64,000 nt of DNA from a virus. The notes under the pieces are model-generated. The model worked only from the letters and a program-made list of their open reading frames with translations, was not told the DNA's origin and ran no database searches. Of the stretch, positions 17,558 through 26,761 are shown one piece after another; position 1 is the stretch's first letter; the number at the start of each line of letters is the position of its first letter. The stretch spans positions 1-64,000 of IMG/VR virus record IMGVR_UViG_3300025727_000008. One strand, 5' to 3'. The position numbers and the translations under genes are program-made.

Positions 17558-18961
17558 TCAAGCACTCTTTAGGTTGGTAATCTTACCTTGACCCTTGAAG
17601 AAGGAACAGCATGTTTCGCCCATTGTGCGATACATACCTTGATTTCCAAGTTTACCAACACCGAATGGATTTCCACTAGTAATTCCATCCTCAAAATACT
17701 GAGTAGGCTTCATTACAGATAACCAAAGATGGTCTGTATCAAGAATTAACATATCACTTAACCTGTTGCTTGTTGATTGACCAGTTGACGGCATATCTTT
17801 AGCAGGGATAATTGGTATGTCGTAGTAGGTTGCCACACGGAAACCTACTTCTTGACCCTTTACTCCACGAACACCATTATGGGAAGGAACTATTTCTTTC
17901 CTATCCATAAATCGCTCTTGTGATTGTAGTAAATCAGAAAGTTTCTGTATGGTATCATATCCAGTAATGATAACTTTAGGATTACCACCGTTAGTGCGGA
18001 TTCTACGAATCATATCATTAAGTATGCTTAGAGTTAAAACTCTACAATTACCTGATGTATAATCAGTACCGAAGTCAACTTCTGCGTCTAGGAAAGATGC
18101 AACACCTGTGTAAGTGTAAGCACCTGTTCCGCCGCTAGTATCAACAGTAACAGTTCTAGTTGAACCAAAGATAGTAGTAGCATCAGCAAGTTGTGCTGCT
18201 GTACCATTATTTGTTTGGTTGTGATAGAATACGTCGTCATCAGCCATCTTTGCAAGTTCAGCAGCAGATGATATAATCTTCATTAGAGAAGTATAATTCT
18301 TCTCAATTCCAGTTGTACCGTTCTCTGAATACTTTTCAAGAGGCATAACTAACATCTTGCTTTGTACTTCAGCGTGTAACTTACCCATGTCTTCTCTAAC
18401 GATAGCGCGAATATCTCCGACACCATCATCAATTGCAGCCATTTCCATTCCTAGTTCTGAGAACTCAAATAGATGTGCAATAGTCTTAGGGCTAACATAT
18501 AGTTTAGTATATTCAGGAGCGATTGCTCTGAATCCATCTGCACCACCTAATGCTGCGTTTTCTCCAACACCACCAATTTGGTCTGCTCTAGGTGTTTCTG
18601 CCTGAGCAGAAGTCATTGCTGCTGTTACTGCATTAGTACCAGTTCCGAATGCTGCACTTGAACCACCAATAGGTCGGCTCTTTAGTACTCTCCAACCACT
18701 AGATGTGTAAGGTCGCTTTGCAAGCATTGCAAGAGGGTTAACTTCTTGGTTTAATACTGACCAAACTTTTTGTCCGTATAATAGGTTGTATAAATCTCCT
18801 AATCCTGCTGCACCGGTAAATGCATTAGCACTAGTATCGTGAGGTGTTCCAAATCCACCAACGACTCCACCTGCTTTAAGCAAAGCGTTGCCGCTACCAG
18901 TTCCACCATATCCGTATGTTGCTGCTTCTAAATCTTTCATTGTCTTAATATATCCACTCAT
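17558..18961 (-). CDS. major capsid protein, HK97 fold
   Basis: 467 residues, three bases after the protease-scaffold gene, the canonical order. The pattern (PLAMLAKRPYTSSGWRVLK early; VSPKTIAHLFEFSE; RREDMG-like REDMGKLHAEVQSKML; NPKVIITGYDTIQKL; C-terminal GMYRTMGETCCSFF) fits HK97-type capsid subunits with an E-loop, spine helix and P-domain. The GC content and Cys/Gly/Ala codons are visibly higher than in surrounding AT-rich genes, as expected for a highly expressed protein. No N-terminal delta domain is separate because the scaffold is fused to the protease upstream. Confidence 0.85.
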   Translation of the reverse strand: MSGYIKTMKDLEAATYGYGGTGSGNALLKAGGVVGGFGTPHDTSANAFTGAAGLGDLYNLLYGQKVWSVLNQEVNPLAMLAKRPYTSSGWRVLKSRPIGGSSAAFGTGTNAVTAAMTSAQAETPRADQIGGVGENAALGGADGFRAIAPEYTKLYVSPKTIAHLFEFSELGMEMAAIDDGVGDIRAIVREDMGKLHAEVQSKMLVMPLEKYSENGTTGIEKNYTSLMKIISSAAELAKMADDDVFYHNQTNNGTAAQLADATTIFGSTRTVTVDTSGGTGAYTYTGVASFLDAEVDFGTDYTSGNCRVLTLSILNDMIRRIRTNGGNPKVIITGYDTIQKLSDLLQSQERFMDRKEIVPSHNGVRGVKGQEVGFRVATYYDIPIIPAKDMPSTGQSTSNRLSDMLILDTDHLWLSVMKPTQYFEDGITSGNPFGVGKLGNQGMYRTMGETCCSFFKGQGKITNLKSA

Positions 18962-18963
18962 AT

Positions 18964-20142
18964 TTAATCACCCCTCACTAGGTTGTGAACGTCATCCCAA
19001 GTCATAGATGCTGCTGCTTCTAAACTTGTAGGTATTCCTTCAGGTAGCGTCATAGACACTTCTGCGCTCTTGCGAATTGTTTCATTTTCTTTTGATAGAG
19101 ATTTGCGTAGTAATACAAACTCTTCTTTTAGTGCTGCTACATCTGTTCGGGCATCGTATGATGCTGATTCATGGTTTGCTTTCTTTACAGAAAGTTCTTC
19201 AGCAAGTCTAGATTCAAAAGTCTTGCTTAGATTATCATAAGCGTATTTTTCCATCTGTTCTGCTTTAAACTGCACATATGCCTTTTCAACATTCTCTGCG
19301 CTTAGGTTAAGAGTACTAAAATCAGAGTCATTTAGACCCTCACTCTTTAGTTCAGAAGGTGCTGCTGTTGGTTTACCGCCGCTAACAACTAATTCTCCTG
19401 CTTCATAATCTCTAGTTGTATCTTCATCTAGAGCCTTCAGTTCTTCCTCTTCTTCTTCAGAATCTCCCTTTTCCATTTCAGGTTCTTCTTCAGTGTCCAT
19501 ATACTGTTCATTCTTCGTTACTTCTTCATTTTCTTGCTCTCCGAGTCCGTTAACTTGTTTCATTAAGTCATTCAACTCTTCAAGTGCTTTTTCTAATTTT
19601 TCACTCATTGTTTTGTCCTCCATTTTTAAAATGTCGAATTTTGCTTCGGGATTAATACCCTTTTCGCAGATAGTTACTTCGTGTAACTCTAATCTGTCTA
19701 TCTCATTGTATTCGCCAAACTCTTCTGATGTTCTTTGTTTCTTAGAAATCGCTTGACCCCCAATACTAAAAGAACGAAGTGTTCCCTTTCTAATACTTCT
19801 TGAAATTTCTTTTGCTTTTTCTATGTCCTCTCTTAACTTAATAACAACATAAAACCCTACATCATCTACACCGGTTTTATGTAAAGTTCCATTAGTATCA
19901 CGATATTTTTCAATAACTTCTCCAACTTGCACATTAGAATGATTAGACATTACATTTCTATATTTCTTCTCACCCATATATTTTACAACTGCTTCATCTA
20001 AAGCACTTAATGTAATTAAATCGTTTTGTTTATCTACTATTTCTATAGAAGCATATCCACCAATAACTAAATTATCAGACTTAAGAATAGTAAATTCATG
20101 ATGAGAATTTGCTTTCAACAAAAGTGTAGGCTGCATCAGCAT
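18964..20142 (-). CDS. prohead maturation protease fused to scaffold, with C-terminal W-tag
   Basis: 392 residues. Residues 25-165 match the HK97 / U35 prohead protease fold: GGYASIEIVDKQNDLI, catalytic His68 in SNHSNVQVGEV and Ser126 in LRSFSIGG. From about 175 to the end the protein is acidic and coiled (a Glu-rich run near 225-240), typical of an internal scaffold domain. The extreme C-terminus reads SMTWDDVHNLVRGD, a version of the tryptophan motif found at the N-termini of many neighbours. Ribosome-site signal is weak; a TATA-like AT run about 25-30 bases upstream of 20142 suggests a promoter for the capsid genes. Confidence 0.85.
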   Translation of the reverse strand: MLMQPTLLLKANSHHEFTILKSDNLVIGGYASIEIVDKQNDLITLSALDEAVVKYMGEKKYRNVMSNHSNVQVGEVIEKYRDTNGTLHKTGVDDVGFYVVIKLREDIEKAKEISRSIRKGTLRSFSIGGQAISKKQRTSEEFGEYNEIDRLELHEVTICEKGINPEAKFDILKMEDKTMSEKLEKALEELNDLMKQVNGLGEQENEEVTKNEQYMDTEEEPEMEKGDSEEEEEELKALDEDTTRDYEAGELVVSGGKPTAAPSELKSEGLNDSDFSTLNLSAENVEKAYVQFKAEQMEKYAYDNLSKTFESRLAEELSVKKANHESASYDARTDVAALKEEFVLLRKSLSKENETIRKSAEVSMTLPEGIPTSLEAAASMTWDDVHNLVRGD

Positions 20143-20174
20143 TATTTTTTAATTTTTAACTTTTACTATATTAA
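20143..20174 (-). promoter_or_regulatory. possible promoter before the protease/capsid genes
   Basis: On the minus strand the 32-base gap reads as an almost pure A/T stretch with TTAATATAG about 30 bases before the ATG at 20142 and no clear ribosome site. This is the arrangement expected for an archaeal TATA box with a short or leaderless transcript. Sequence evidence only. Confidence 0.35.
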
Positions 20175-22760
20175 CTAATCGCTATTTTTATTAGGAAATT
20201 TTAAATTACTATATTTATCCTCATTAATATTCCATATATTAACATCATCTTCATCCTTTAACATTGATTGTTTCTTACCTGTCCAAGCAATCCATGTTTT
20301 CTTTTCATTTATTGGAACAACTCTTAGATGTAGTCTAGTTTCAAACTTATCTCCTTCTAATTTATATTCATGATAACCGTCTTTTTGAACACCTAATGTT
20401 ACTATCCCCTTATCTATAATTTTACCTTCATTTATATTAGTTGCAACAATAGCAGGATATTTATTAGATTTACCAAATAAATTATAAATATCATCAGTAT
20501 CTTCAATATCTATTAACCATGCTAATCTTTTATTTTTATAATTAATTACAAAATTAATATTACCATCTTCTTGAAGAGAAATATTAAATTTTCCTTGTTT
20601 AGAATCTTCCTTATAGATTATATTTTCATCCACATCTTTTTCTAAAATTTCTTCATTAGAAAAGAATTTATTAGGATGTTTGTAAATGAATGAATCTTGT
20701 TTTTTCATCCAAGACATTAATTTAGATTCTACTGATTTAAATAAACTTTGGAATAAATCAGGGTATTCTTTCTTTACAAATAAAACTATTTTTTCAAATT
20801 CTAATTCATCATTTCCGCTATTTAATATTTCATTTCTTATAGATATTCTTAACTCAGAACGCTTACTTTTTATTAATTGATTTAATTCTTCTTTCCACAA
20901 ATCAATATTATGTAAAGCGTTTTTCTCCATTAAATTATCTCCTTCAAATCCATATAAAGTATAGCCTTCTAAATTTTCTTTTAATATAATTTCAGCAGTT
21001 CCATGTATATCGTCTGTAATATAATATCCCTTTTTTAGTTTTTTAGGTTTTACTAAATCAGACTCTAAACCACTCATAACTCTAAATGGTTTAGGAACAA
21101 CTCCTGAAACTAAACCGCGTATAGCAGATAATGATTTTTTACTTTTAGATGCTAATTTTTCTAATGTTGCGATATTATCAGATTGAGTAACTTCAGGAAC
21201 TTCTATCACTTTAGCGGAATACAAACTAAAACCATTTTTATTTTTAGTAACTTCATCAACTTTAACTCTAACAATACTACCAACATCTACATTGATTTTA
21301 GTGTTTAAAGCCTTACCAACTTCTAAATAATCCTTCCCTTCAAATTCAACAGTTGCATAATTTCTAGCAACTTCTGCTGTAACTGCACCTATACCCATTG
21401 TATAAGAATGTAAATTGCTTTTAGTTTTTCTATCTTTTAGAACTATCACATCTAAGTCAACAAATTTTTTCCATTTAATCCATTTTGGATTTTTTCTATT
21501 TCCAATATAATAGGTAGATTCTATATCTTTAATAACTACTCCTTCAGAAGCAGGTAATTTCATAATATCTTTAGAATACTCTTCTACTTCTTTCTTAGAA
21601 TCTGCAATACGAGTATCTTTTTTAGAAGGAAATGCTAAATTTTCAGAAGAGTGTTGAGCATATTGATATAATAAAATATTAATTCTTTCTCTTAAAGGTT
21701 CTTCTGTTATTTCTTTTCCTTCATGTATCATAATATCAAAAACATGAGCCTTTAGTGTACCTTCAGTTTTTTTATGGAAAACATGAGTAATAGTGTCTGC
21801 TCGTTGTAATGGCTCATCATCTAAGAATAACATTAATTCTGCATCTAAGATACAATCACCAAACTGTTTCTTTTCCATATGTTTAACTTGTTCAGGGCAT
21901 TTTAAAGTAATATCTTTTTGATTAAAAGAATAAATTTTAACTTTATTATCAAACTTATGAATTTGTATTCTCATTCCATCATATTTTTCTTGAACTACAA
22001 ATTCACCTGTTAAACCTTTAATATCATCTAAATCATCTATTTCAAATATCCTATACATTGGTTTATTTGGTTGAATAAAATCTATTCCTGCTTTTGTTAT
22101 ATCTAATTCTAATAATGAATCCCATTGTTCTTCATTATATTTTTCTAAATATATTTTTTCTAATTGTTTAAATGCGTGTTTACATTTAGATTCTATTCTT
22201 CTAGTATCGTCATTTTCATCACCATAATGTTCAATAATATAAATAGGAACATCTTTAGGTTCTAAATCCAAACCCATATATCCTTGAGTAATATTATCAG
22301 GTTGTAAATTATGTGCATTCCAAGATTTATCAGGAATAGGATTAGTATGAGAACGCACTGCATAATGAATAAATGCTAATAACATAGATTCATTTTTCAT
22401 AAATTCTTTGATTACATCATCACCTAATTGTTTTGAAAATGGGTCGCTTACTTTATCAGATTTGAACCTAAGACTTTTAACACCTTCATAAATTTCTTTT
22501 GCTTGTCTAGATTCAGGGTCATATGCTTCTTCTGAAAAAACTATATCTTCTTTCAAATATTTTTTTAATTCTCTAGTAAAATCATCTAAAGAATCAAACT
22601 GATTTCTAACTTCCTTTACTGTTTTTCGCCACTTCTTGTTATAATCAGAAGGGTTTTCTTTAGCAGATAAATAAGAATATCTGACTCTTTCAAAAAAATC
22701 CAATACTCGTTTAGTTAAAGTATCTTTTTCCTTTTCAAAAATAACCCCTGTTTGCGGCAT
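20175..22760 (-). CDS. large ATP-dependent DNA ligase with N- and C-terminal extensions
   Basis: 861 residues. The core (about 240-510) shows nucleotidyltransferase motifs in order: I, KYDGMR with adenylated Lys near 259; III-like DAELML; IV, EGVVIKD; V, KWIKWKK; then an OB-type segment (AEVARNYATVEFEGKDYLEVG). The first 230 residues are helical and unfamiliar. The last 270 include a beta-rich part (GYHEYKLEGDKFETRLHLRVVP...TWIAWTG) that faintly resembles the LigD 3'-phosphoesterase fold. Seals nicked DNA. Its place beside the capsid genes, with a second ligase at 61.1 kb, suggests a distinct role such as genome end processing or packaging; that is inference. Confidence 0.85.
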   Translation of the reverse strand: MPQTGVIFEKEKDTLTKRVLDFFERVRYSYLSAKENPSDYNKKWRKTVKEVRNQFDSLDDFTRELKKYLKEDIVFSEEAYDPESRQAKEIYEGVKSLRFKSDKVSDPFSKQLGDDVIKEFMKNESMLLAFIHYAVRSHTNPIPDKSWNAHNLQPDNITQGYMGLDLEPKDVPIYIIEHYGDENDDTRRIESKCKHAFKQLEKIYLEKYNEEQWDSLLELDITKAGIDFIQPNKPMYRIFEIDDLDDIKGLTGEFVVQEKYDGMRIQIHKFDNKVKIYSFNQKDITLKCPEQVKHMEKKQFGDCILDAELMLFLDDEPLQRADTITHVFHKKTEGTLKAHVFDIMIHEGKEITEEPLRERINILLYQYAQHSSENLAFPSKKDTRIADSKKEVEEYSKDIMKLPASEGVVIKDIESTYYIGNRKNPKWIKWKKFVDLDVIVLKDRKTKSNLHSYTMGIGAVTAEVARNYATVEFEGKDYLEVGKALNTKINVDVGSIVRVKVDEVTKNKNGFSLYSAKVIEVPEVTQSDNIATLEKLASKSKKSLSAIRGLVSGVVPKPFRVMSGLESDLVKPKKLKKGYYITDDIHGTAEIILKENLEGYTLYGFEGDNLMEKNALHNIDLWKEELNQLIKSKRSELRISIRNEILNSGNDELEFEKIVLFVKKEYPDLFQSLFKSVESKLMSWMKKQDSFIYKHPNKFFSNEEILEKDVDENIIYKEDSKQGKFNISLQEDGNINFVINYKNKRLAWLIDIEDTDDIYNLFGKSNKYPAIVATNINEGKIIDKGIVTLGVQKDGYHEYKLEGDKFETRLHLRVVPINEKKTWIAWTGKKQSMLKDEDDVNIWNINEDKYSNLKFPNKNSD

Positions 22761-22770
22761 AATACCTCAC

Positions 22771-22986
22771 TCAGTTAGATTTATTTTCTTTTCCTTCAAT
22801 ATTACTAGTTTGAGGCAATTTAACTTCTTTAGGATTTTCTTTAGGTTTCTCTACCTTAACTTCTTCACCTGTTAATGGTTCTTTAAGTTCTAAAGTTCCT
22901 AAATGTTTAGCCTCTTGAATTACTTCTTTGGCTTTTGCAATCGCTAGTTCTAATATTTTTTCTTCTCTTGTTACTTTTTCCGGCAT
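22771..22986 (-). CDS. small Lys/Glu-rich helical protein
   Basis: 71 residues from the ATG at 22986 (MPEKVTREEKILELA), preceded by GGGGTGAATAAA; an upstream in-frame start at 23031 would overlap the preceding gene. One long helix (about 5-30) is followed by a Pro/Lys/Glu-rich disordered region. Seven bases separate it from the 76-residue W-tagged protein upstream and ten from the DNA ligase downstream. Unknown function; head assembly is plausible by location. Confidence 0.5.
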   Translation of the reverse strand: MPEKVTREEKILELAIAKAKEVIQEAKHLGTLELKEPLTGEEVKVEKPKENPKEVKLPQTSNIEGKENKSN

Positions 22987-22991
22987 TTTAT

Positions 22992-23222
22992 TCACCCCAT
23001 TGTATTTACTAATTCGTGTATATCTTCCCATTCCATACTCTTTTTTATTGGGCTGCCACTCATAGGAATATTTGTACTGTCCATCATTGGTGAAGGAGAA
23101 TCTACCACTACTAATCCTGATTTCATAAGTAAGTTATCTTTATGATAAACTGCTTCTTCAAGATGTTTCACTTTACTTACTAATTCTTTTAATAATAATA
23201 ACATTTCATTTTCTTCACTCAT
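22992..23222 (-). CDS. small coiled protein with C-terminal W-tag
   Basis: 76 residues from the ATG at 23222. The N-terminal half is a Leu/Glu/Lys coiled coil (EMLLLLKELVSKVKHLEEA), the middle Ser/Pro/Met-rich, and the C-terminus SMEWEDIHELVNTMG closely matches the end of the protease-scaffold, SMTWDDVHNLVRGD. A small coiled protein carrying the same capsid-end peptide as the scaffold is a good candidate for an auxiliary scaffold or protease regulator. The function is inferred from this shared tail. Confidence 0.6.
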   Translation of the reverse strand: MSEENEMLLLLKELVSKVKHLEEAVYHKDNLLMKSGLVVVDSPSPMMDSTNIPMSGSPIKKSMEWEDIHELVNTMG

Positions 23223-23295
23223 AAAAACCATTCCTTCGATATGCTGCCACTAGTTCTTCTGTTATTAATCTTTTAAGTTCTCTTTTCATATTCAT
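23215..23295 (-). CDS. 26-residue coupled microprotein
   Basis: ATG at 23295 shares its A with the TAA of the upstream tagged gene, and its TGA overlaps the start of the next gene. The product MNMKRELKRLITEELVAAYR... is a basic amphipathic helix. Overlap at both ends argues for real translation. No family recognised. Confidence 0.45.
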   Translation of the reverse strand: MNMKRELKRLITEELVAAYRRNGFYE

Positions 23296-23603
23296 TATTT
23301 ACCATCTCTCGGTTTATATATTTTAGTTCCTATATATTTCGGTTCAGGTAATGTAGGACTTAAAGGATGTTCAGTATTCATTAAACAACTCCCATTATCA
23401 CTAATAGTTACTTCAGGTAAAGAACATTTTAAGTTTTTATTATGACCACATTTGGTAGCCTCACATTTTCTTACTTTACAATCTGATGCAGTAGGTATAA
23501 ACGCAGTTCCTTTTGGTATATATTTTGTTCCGCCACCTGCAATATCACTAATTCTAGAAGCCATTTCTGCATCTTCATTCTTAACTATATCTTTCCAACT
23601 CAT
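23295..23603 (-). CDS. W-tagged Cys-cluster protein (DUF1540-like)
   Basis: 102 residues beginning MSWKDIVKNED, a clear copy of the N-terminal tag. The body has a Cys cluster at about 42-73: CKVRKCEATKCGHNKNLKC, then Cys after VTISDNGS, spaced like the metal-binding DUF1540 family seen in some bacteria and archaea. A Pro-rich tail follows. As a tagged protein it is a candidate for packaging inside the capsid. The DUF resemblance is by Cys spacing and I rate it moderate. Confidence 0.6.
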   Translation of the reverse strand: MSWKDIVKNEDAEMASRISDIAGGGTKYIPKGTAFIPTASDCKVRKCEATKCGHNKNLKCSLPEVTISDNGSCLMNTEHPLSPTLPEPKYIGTKIYKPRDGK

Positions 23604-23615
23604 TTAATCATCTCC

Positions 23616-24092
23616 TTAATATTCTGCACCATATTGGTTATCTACTTTAACAGGCAGCATTAGTCCATCACCCATTGGTTCTCCCCACATTTCATCATCC
23701 TTTAGTTTGTAATCTATATATGCTGGATGAACTTCACCCATTCCACCTGAAGGAGTTTGTCGCATATTGGTATCTTTCTTACTATTCGTTTCTTCCTTAT
23801 ATTCATCAGATGTATCTACTAAGCCTTGAATTAAGTGAAGCAAAGCACTATTGTAGGATTCTTTAGCATGTTCTAACCTGTTAAATTTCTCATCAATATA
23901 TTTAAAATCTTCTTCTGATAACTTTCCGTCTAATTTTGGAAATCGCTCATATGCTAAATGCTCAAAATCACCCCAATCTAATTTGGAAAAAGGCTCTATT
24001 TCCAAACTTTCTAATTCGTCTGCTATATCTTCTAATTCTTCCGCAATGCTACCTTTATCATTTATCTTTACTATATCTTTCCACCAACTCAT
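23616..24092 (-). CDS. W-tagged acidic protein
   Basis: 158 residues beginning MSWWKDIVKINDKG. The body is acidic and helical (AEELEDIADELESLEIEP; YIDEKFNRLEHAKESYNSALLHL) and ends GLMLPVKVDNQYGAEY. No catalytic motif, Cys cluster or membrane span. Belongs to the run of tagged genes from 23.3 to 26.7 kb. Unknown function; internal head protein is inferred from the tag. Confidence 0.6.
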   Translation of the reverse strand: MSWWKDIVKINDKGSIAEELEDIADELESLEIEPFSKLDWGDFEHLAYERFPKLDGKLSEEDFKYIDEKFNRLEHAKESYNSALLHLIQGLVDTSDEYKEETNSKKDTNMRQTPSGGMGEVHPAYIDYKLKDDEMWGEPMGDGLMLPVKVDNQYGAEY

Positions 24093-24124
24093 TTAATCAC
24101 CTTAATTTTGTCGTATCTGCAAAT

Positions 24125-24397
24125 TCAGGTGATTCTGCTGTACCACTCAATTTTCTCCTTTATTAGTATATCTTTTATTGTCTCGGCTTCCTTATCCCAT
24201 TCAACATCTTCAGGATTTGTGTCGCCTTTTGCCAAATCCTCAAACAACCTTTGAATATATTTTAAACTTCCTAGTAAATTATTTACCCGCCCTCCAAGTT
24301 CACGAATTACGGCACTATCAGTTCCCTGTCGTAGGGTTTTATTATTAGGATTTCTCTTATCTGCGTCTTCTTTCTTTATTTCATCTTTCCAAGTCAT
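24125..24397 (-). CDS. W-tagged small protein
   Basis: 90 residues beginning MTWKDEIKKEDADKR. It is charged and helical (VIRELGGRVNNLLGSLKYIQRLFEDLAKG), ending KEKIEWYSRIT. Its start overlaps the stop of the next tagged gene by four bases, so the two are translationally coupled. No family recognised. Confidence 0.6.
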   Translation of the reverse strand: MTWKDEIKKEDADKRNPNNKTLRQGTDSAVIRELGGRVNNLLGSLKYIQRLFEDLAKGDTNPEDVEWDKEAETIKDILIKEKIEWYSRIT

Positions 24398-24720
24398 TCT
24401 AAATCCCCCTTACTCTTAGGATAAACCATATCTCTTAATTGACGATATAGTGTTTCATAATCTTTTCTAAGTTCTGCTGCTGATGATACTATTTCTAAAT
24501 TCCTTTCATCAAAGCCCTCAAACTTTTTTTGTAATTTTTTATCAGATTTAACTAAATCTAATTTACGCATTTCATCTAATAAATCAGATAAATGAGTCAT
24601 CTCTTGACCCATATATTCAGTAGGTTGGGTTTTCTGTAAAAGTTTCTTAAGTTTCTTTTTTTGTTTAGGTTCAACTTTTTCTAAAATTGAAGTAGATTTA
24701 AGTATATTTTTCCAACTCAT
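24394..24720 (-). CDS. W-tagged small helical protein
   Basis: 108 residues beginning MSWKNILKSTSILEK. A Lys-rich stretch (PKQKKKLKKLLQK) is followed by helices with Leu/Asp/Arg spacing (LSDLLDEMRKLDLV, SAAELRKDYETLYRQLRDM). It may bind DNA or the capsid wall through the basic part; this is inference. Overlaps the downstream tagged gene by four bases. Confidence 0.6.
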   Translation of the reverse strand: MSWKNILKSTSILEKVEPKQKKKLKKLLQKTQPTEYMGQEMTHLSDLLDEMRKLDLVKSDKKLQKKFEGFDERNLEIVSSAAELRKDYETLYRQLRDMVYPKSKGDLE

Positions 24721-24757
24721 ATCTTACCCTTATCCATTCGCTTGTATGTATAGTTTA

Positions 24758-26746
24758 TCAATTTATGTTTTTAAGTTTAGAAATAATTAATTTTTCTAAC
24801 CCGTTATTTTTCATAGATGTTACATATTCATTATAAATATCATCTAATTGCTTTTCAGTAGGGTTTGTTAATTTACTTTGTTTTTCTTTTAGTGTTTTTA
24901 TAAATTCCATATGTTGTATCTGCGCTGGTCTATTTAATTTTAAATCTCTAAGTGTATCAAACCATGAATCAGCCTCATCTTTCAAACTATCTATATTATC
25001 TCCTGTTTGGCTAGCATTTACATCTTTAATTTTCCTCTTCATGCGATGTGTTTCTTCTTTAGTATTATCAGGTAAATCTCCAAACCCTTCACCTAAAGCA
25101 CCAGTACCATTAAATAAATTACTTAATTTTGTTAATTTCTTAACATATTTCTTTTTAAGTTCCTTAATTTTATTTATGTTAGATTTGTTTTCCCGTTCTG
25201 TTATAGATGCGTCAACACGTTCTGTTAATTGTTCTATAGTTAATTTTTCACCTTTTTTACTATTTAAAGTAGTATCAAGCATATCTAAAATTTCTGTTTC
25301 TATTTCAATTATTTCTATATTTAACTTCTCTAGAAGAATATATTTTCCTTTAATTTTCAATGCAGATAAAATACCATTAAGTGCTTTTGATATTTTTTTC
25401 CTTTTACTAACTAATTCTTTAAAATTATCAATAATGGCTAAAGGCTCATTAGGTTTTGAATAACTAATACTATCTTTGAAATCTTCAGTCATTTCATATC
25501 CATCATCATTAATATCTTTTACCCATTGTCGTTTTTGAGGTTTAACTTCTTTAGAGAGTTCGTATAGTTCTTTTATTGATACTCCGTCTAATGGAATGTC
25601 TGCATCTATTAGTGTTATTTCGTTTGATTTATCATTTAAATCTTTTATTGATTCATTTAAATCATCAATTCTAGATTGTTTCATAGGATTTTTAATTTCT
25701 ACCATACAACTAATTATGAGTCTTAATATTTTTAAATTAGATTCAATTTCTAACATAAATTCTTTAAAATCAGGTTTATCCTTTTCAATATCAATACCAT
25801 TATCACCTATTTCATCTTCTAATATTATTATTTTTTTTATTATTTCATATCCAATTAAATCATTATTTTTTTTAAAAAGAAGTGGTAAATGTTCATCTGC
25901 CTCTTTTATTAATTCAATATTATTTGATTCTATAGGTTCAATAAATTCTTCTATAAATTTAATAGTACTTTCATAATCCATATCAAAATATTCAGTTAAC
26001 AATTCTGTTGATTTATCACTTATATATTGATTATCAAATGTAATATCTAATTTATCAAATATAGCATATAATATTTTTTTGGATTTTATAAATCCGAAGT
26101 CTGTTATAATTTTAGAATATCTTTTAGGTATTTTTTCATTATTATTTAAATAACCATTTAATGATTCAGCAAGGCGTTTAATTAATTCATTTTCACTGTT
26201 AGTAGTAGTCTTTCCTGTATTTAATATTTTTTTAAACATTTCAAGGTCTTTATCTGATTTGTGTTTTTTAGGAATACCATAAATCTCTTTTAATCTAAAA
26301 ATTAATCCACTTTTACGCTTTTTCTCTTCTAATAATAAGTTATATGCTTCAGGATATTTATCTTTAGTTATATTTTTTTCAACATCATCTATTGCATTTT
26401 TAAGAATATTTAAAACTTTAAAATCATCTATTTTCCTTGTTCCTGTATCGTCTTTAGGAGTAGTAGTTTGTGTTTTTTCACCCTCTTCAAGTCGTTCCGT
26501 GTCTGTAAATGTTTTATGATGTATATATGTCCACTCACTATTATTAATATCATCCAAATTAAAAATATCTAATTGAGGAACACCATCTAATTGATTATAT
26601 TTATTTTTTACGTCTTTCATATCCCTAATTAAAGTCTTACTTTCCTTTAAATCCATCTCCCTATATTTACGCAAAATTTTTATTATGATTTCCGATAATG
26701 GTTTAAGTTTACGTTCTTTATTTTTTAAAATATCCATAAACGACAT
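24758..26746 (-). CDS. giant W-tag family protein (662 residues), tag variant MSFMDILK
   Basis: 662 residues starting MSFMDILKNKERK, where Phe replaces the tag Trp but the DILK remains. The rest is almost continuous charged helix, rich in Lys, Glu, Asp, Asn and Ile, with heptad-like stretches (ELKKKYVKKLTKLSNLF). No enzyme motif is visible. Resembles in composition the 920- and 753-residue tagged proteins at 32.0-37.1 kb. I propose an internal head or ejected protein, based on tag and location upstream of the portal's neighbours. Confidence 0.6.
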   Translation of the reverse strand: MSFMDILKNKERKLKPLSEIIIKILRKYREMDLKESKTLIRDMKDVKNKYNQLDGVPQLDIFNLDDINNSEWTYIHHKTFTDTERLEEGEKTQTTTPKDDTGTRKIDDFKVLNILKNAIDDVEKNITKDKYPEAYNLLLEEKKRKSGLIFRLKEIYGIPKKHKSDKDLEMFKKILNTGKTTTNSENELIKRLAESLNGYLNNNEKIPKRYSKIITDFGFIKSKKILYAIFDKLDITFDNQYISDKSTELLTEYFDMDYESTIKFIEEFIEPIESNNIELIKEADEHLPLLFKKNNDLIGYEIIKKIIILEDEIGDNGIDIEKDKPDFKEFMLEIESNLKILRLIISCMVEIKNPMKQSRIDDLNESIKDLNDKSNEITLIDADIPLDGVSIKELYELSKEVKPQKRQWVKDINDDGYEMTEDFKDSISYSKPNEPLAIIDNFKELVSKRKKISKALNGILSALKIKGKYILLEKLNIEIIEIETEILDMLDTTLNSKKGEKLTIEQLTERVDASITERENKSNINKIKELKKKYVKKLTKLSNLFNGTGALGEGFGDLPDNTKEETHRMKRKIKDVNASQTGDNIDSLKDEADSWFDTLRDLKLNRPAQIQHMEFIKTLKEKQSKLTNPTEKQLDDIYNEYVTSMKNNGLEKLIISKLKNIN

Positions 26747-26761
26747 TACTATTACCTCTGC

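Noticed and set aside
17558-18961. Capsid N-terminus (MSGYIKTMKDLEAA) as another tag copy
   Set aside because: It lacks the Trp and the I-L-K spacing; resemblance is only an initial Met-Ser.
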